Shown piece by piece: positions 63,960 through 64,000 of a DNA stretch of 64,000 nt. The position numbers and the translations under genes are program-made. Under the pieces are notes generated by a model. It did no database searches. It saw nothing but the letters and a program-made list of their open reading frames with translations, and was not told the DNA's origin. Where the stretch lies: contig NZ_SMFQ01000005.1 of assembly GCF_004339015.1 (NCBI RefSeq), positions 731,000-794,999 on the forward strand. Direction: 5' to 3'. The DNA is from Cocleimonas flava. Lineage in GTDB: Bacteria; Pseudomonadota; Gammaproteobacteria; Thiotrichales; Thiotrichaceae. Within the stretch, counting starts at the first letter, position 1. Every line of letters starts with the position of its first letter.

Positions 63960-64000
63960 CTTGGTGATGACCTACTTTCACATGGGGAAGCCCCACACTA
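63960..64000 (-). rRNA. rrf: 5S ribosomal RNA, 3' end only
   Basis: The minus strand reads TAGTGTGGGGCTTCCCCATG, then TGAAAGTAGGTCATCACCAAG, the conserved 3' portion of gammaproteobacterial 5S rRNA (loop D/E hairpin and helix I strand). The 5' two thirds, and presumably 23S and 16S, lie beyond the right edge. The exact 3' end is uncertain by a few bases. Confidence 0.93.

Noticed and set aside
63960..64000. AAGTAGG in the 5S rRNA resembling the element core
   Set aside because: It is part of conserved 5S sequence and lacks the G6 block.

Overview
The window looks like a chromosome segment of a moderately AT-rich gammaproteobacterium. The evidence is gene content and order: yqgE-ruvX-pyrR-pyrB-pyrX, mrdA-mrdB-mltB-(SPOR lipoprotein)-dacA-ybeD-lipB, dapF-DUF484-xerC, plus plsB, relA, mutS and a 5S rRNA 3' end. 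TusA and two secreted Asn/Met/Pro/aromatic repeat proteins that resemble sulfur-globule proteins hint at a sulfur-oxidising lineage (Thiotrichales-like). That placement is inference. No prophage, integrase other than XerC, insertion sequence or CRISPR array was seen.

Layout. 1-9.8 kb: a truncated ycaO with a degenerate ATP site, three small or poorly known genes, then a leftward run tonB-yqgE-ruvX-pyrR-pyrB-pyrX-APP1 phosphatase. 9.9-20.2 kb: ppa, then the rightward elongasome and lipoylation block (PBP2, RodA, MltB, SPOR lipoprotein, PBP5, YbeD, LipB) and plsB. 20.3-31.2 kb is the most accessory-like part: a heme-binding-like protein, a large lipoprotein, an orphan bufferin-like Cys-rich peptide, an LEA-like protein, a 2OG-Fe dioxygenase, a TerB/DUF533 protein, a sulfur-globule-like protein, a secreted DNA ligase, PPK2 and a PBP4-type carboxypeptidase. 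31.3-46.7 kb: ubiD, an MscS channel, bioF, tusA, dapF-DUF484-xerC, the lemA/TPM operon, DUF1801, L31B, a secreted nuclease, an M48 protease, malic enzyme and an MFS transporter. 46.9-64 kb: relA, a YigB-like phosphatase divergent from a lipase-like gene, a candidate small RNA, mscL, a lipoprotein, mutS, tRNA-Arg(CCU), pckA, uppP, mtnN, ybiT, a second MltB, a second repeat protein and the 3' end of an rRNA operon.

The most unusual feature is a dispersed short element with consensus CACCCCCC(TA or AC)CTT, usually followed by GAGG or ATAGG, then C and a T6 run. About fifteen intergenic copies occur on both strands, some as inverted pairs that make long hairpins. Two further near-perfect copies lie in frame inside the signal peptides of two unrelated secreted proteins (MltB and a thermonuclease), where both encode APP(Y/T)FAAEI. 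Several copies look like intrinsic terminators, but others lie upstream of start codons, lack a T run or point against the flanking genes, so simple termination does not explain the family.
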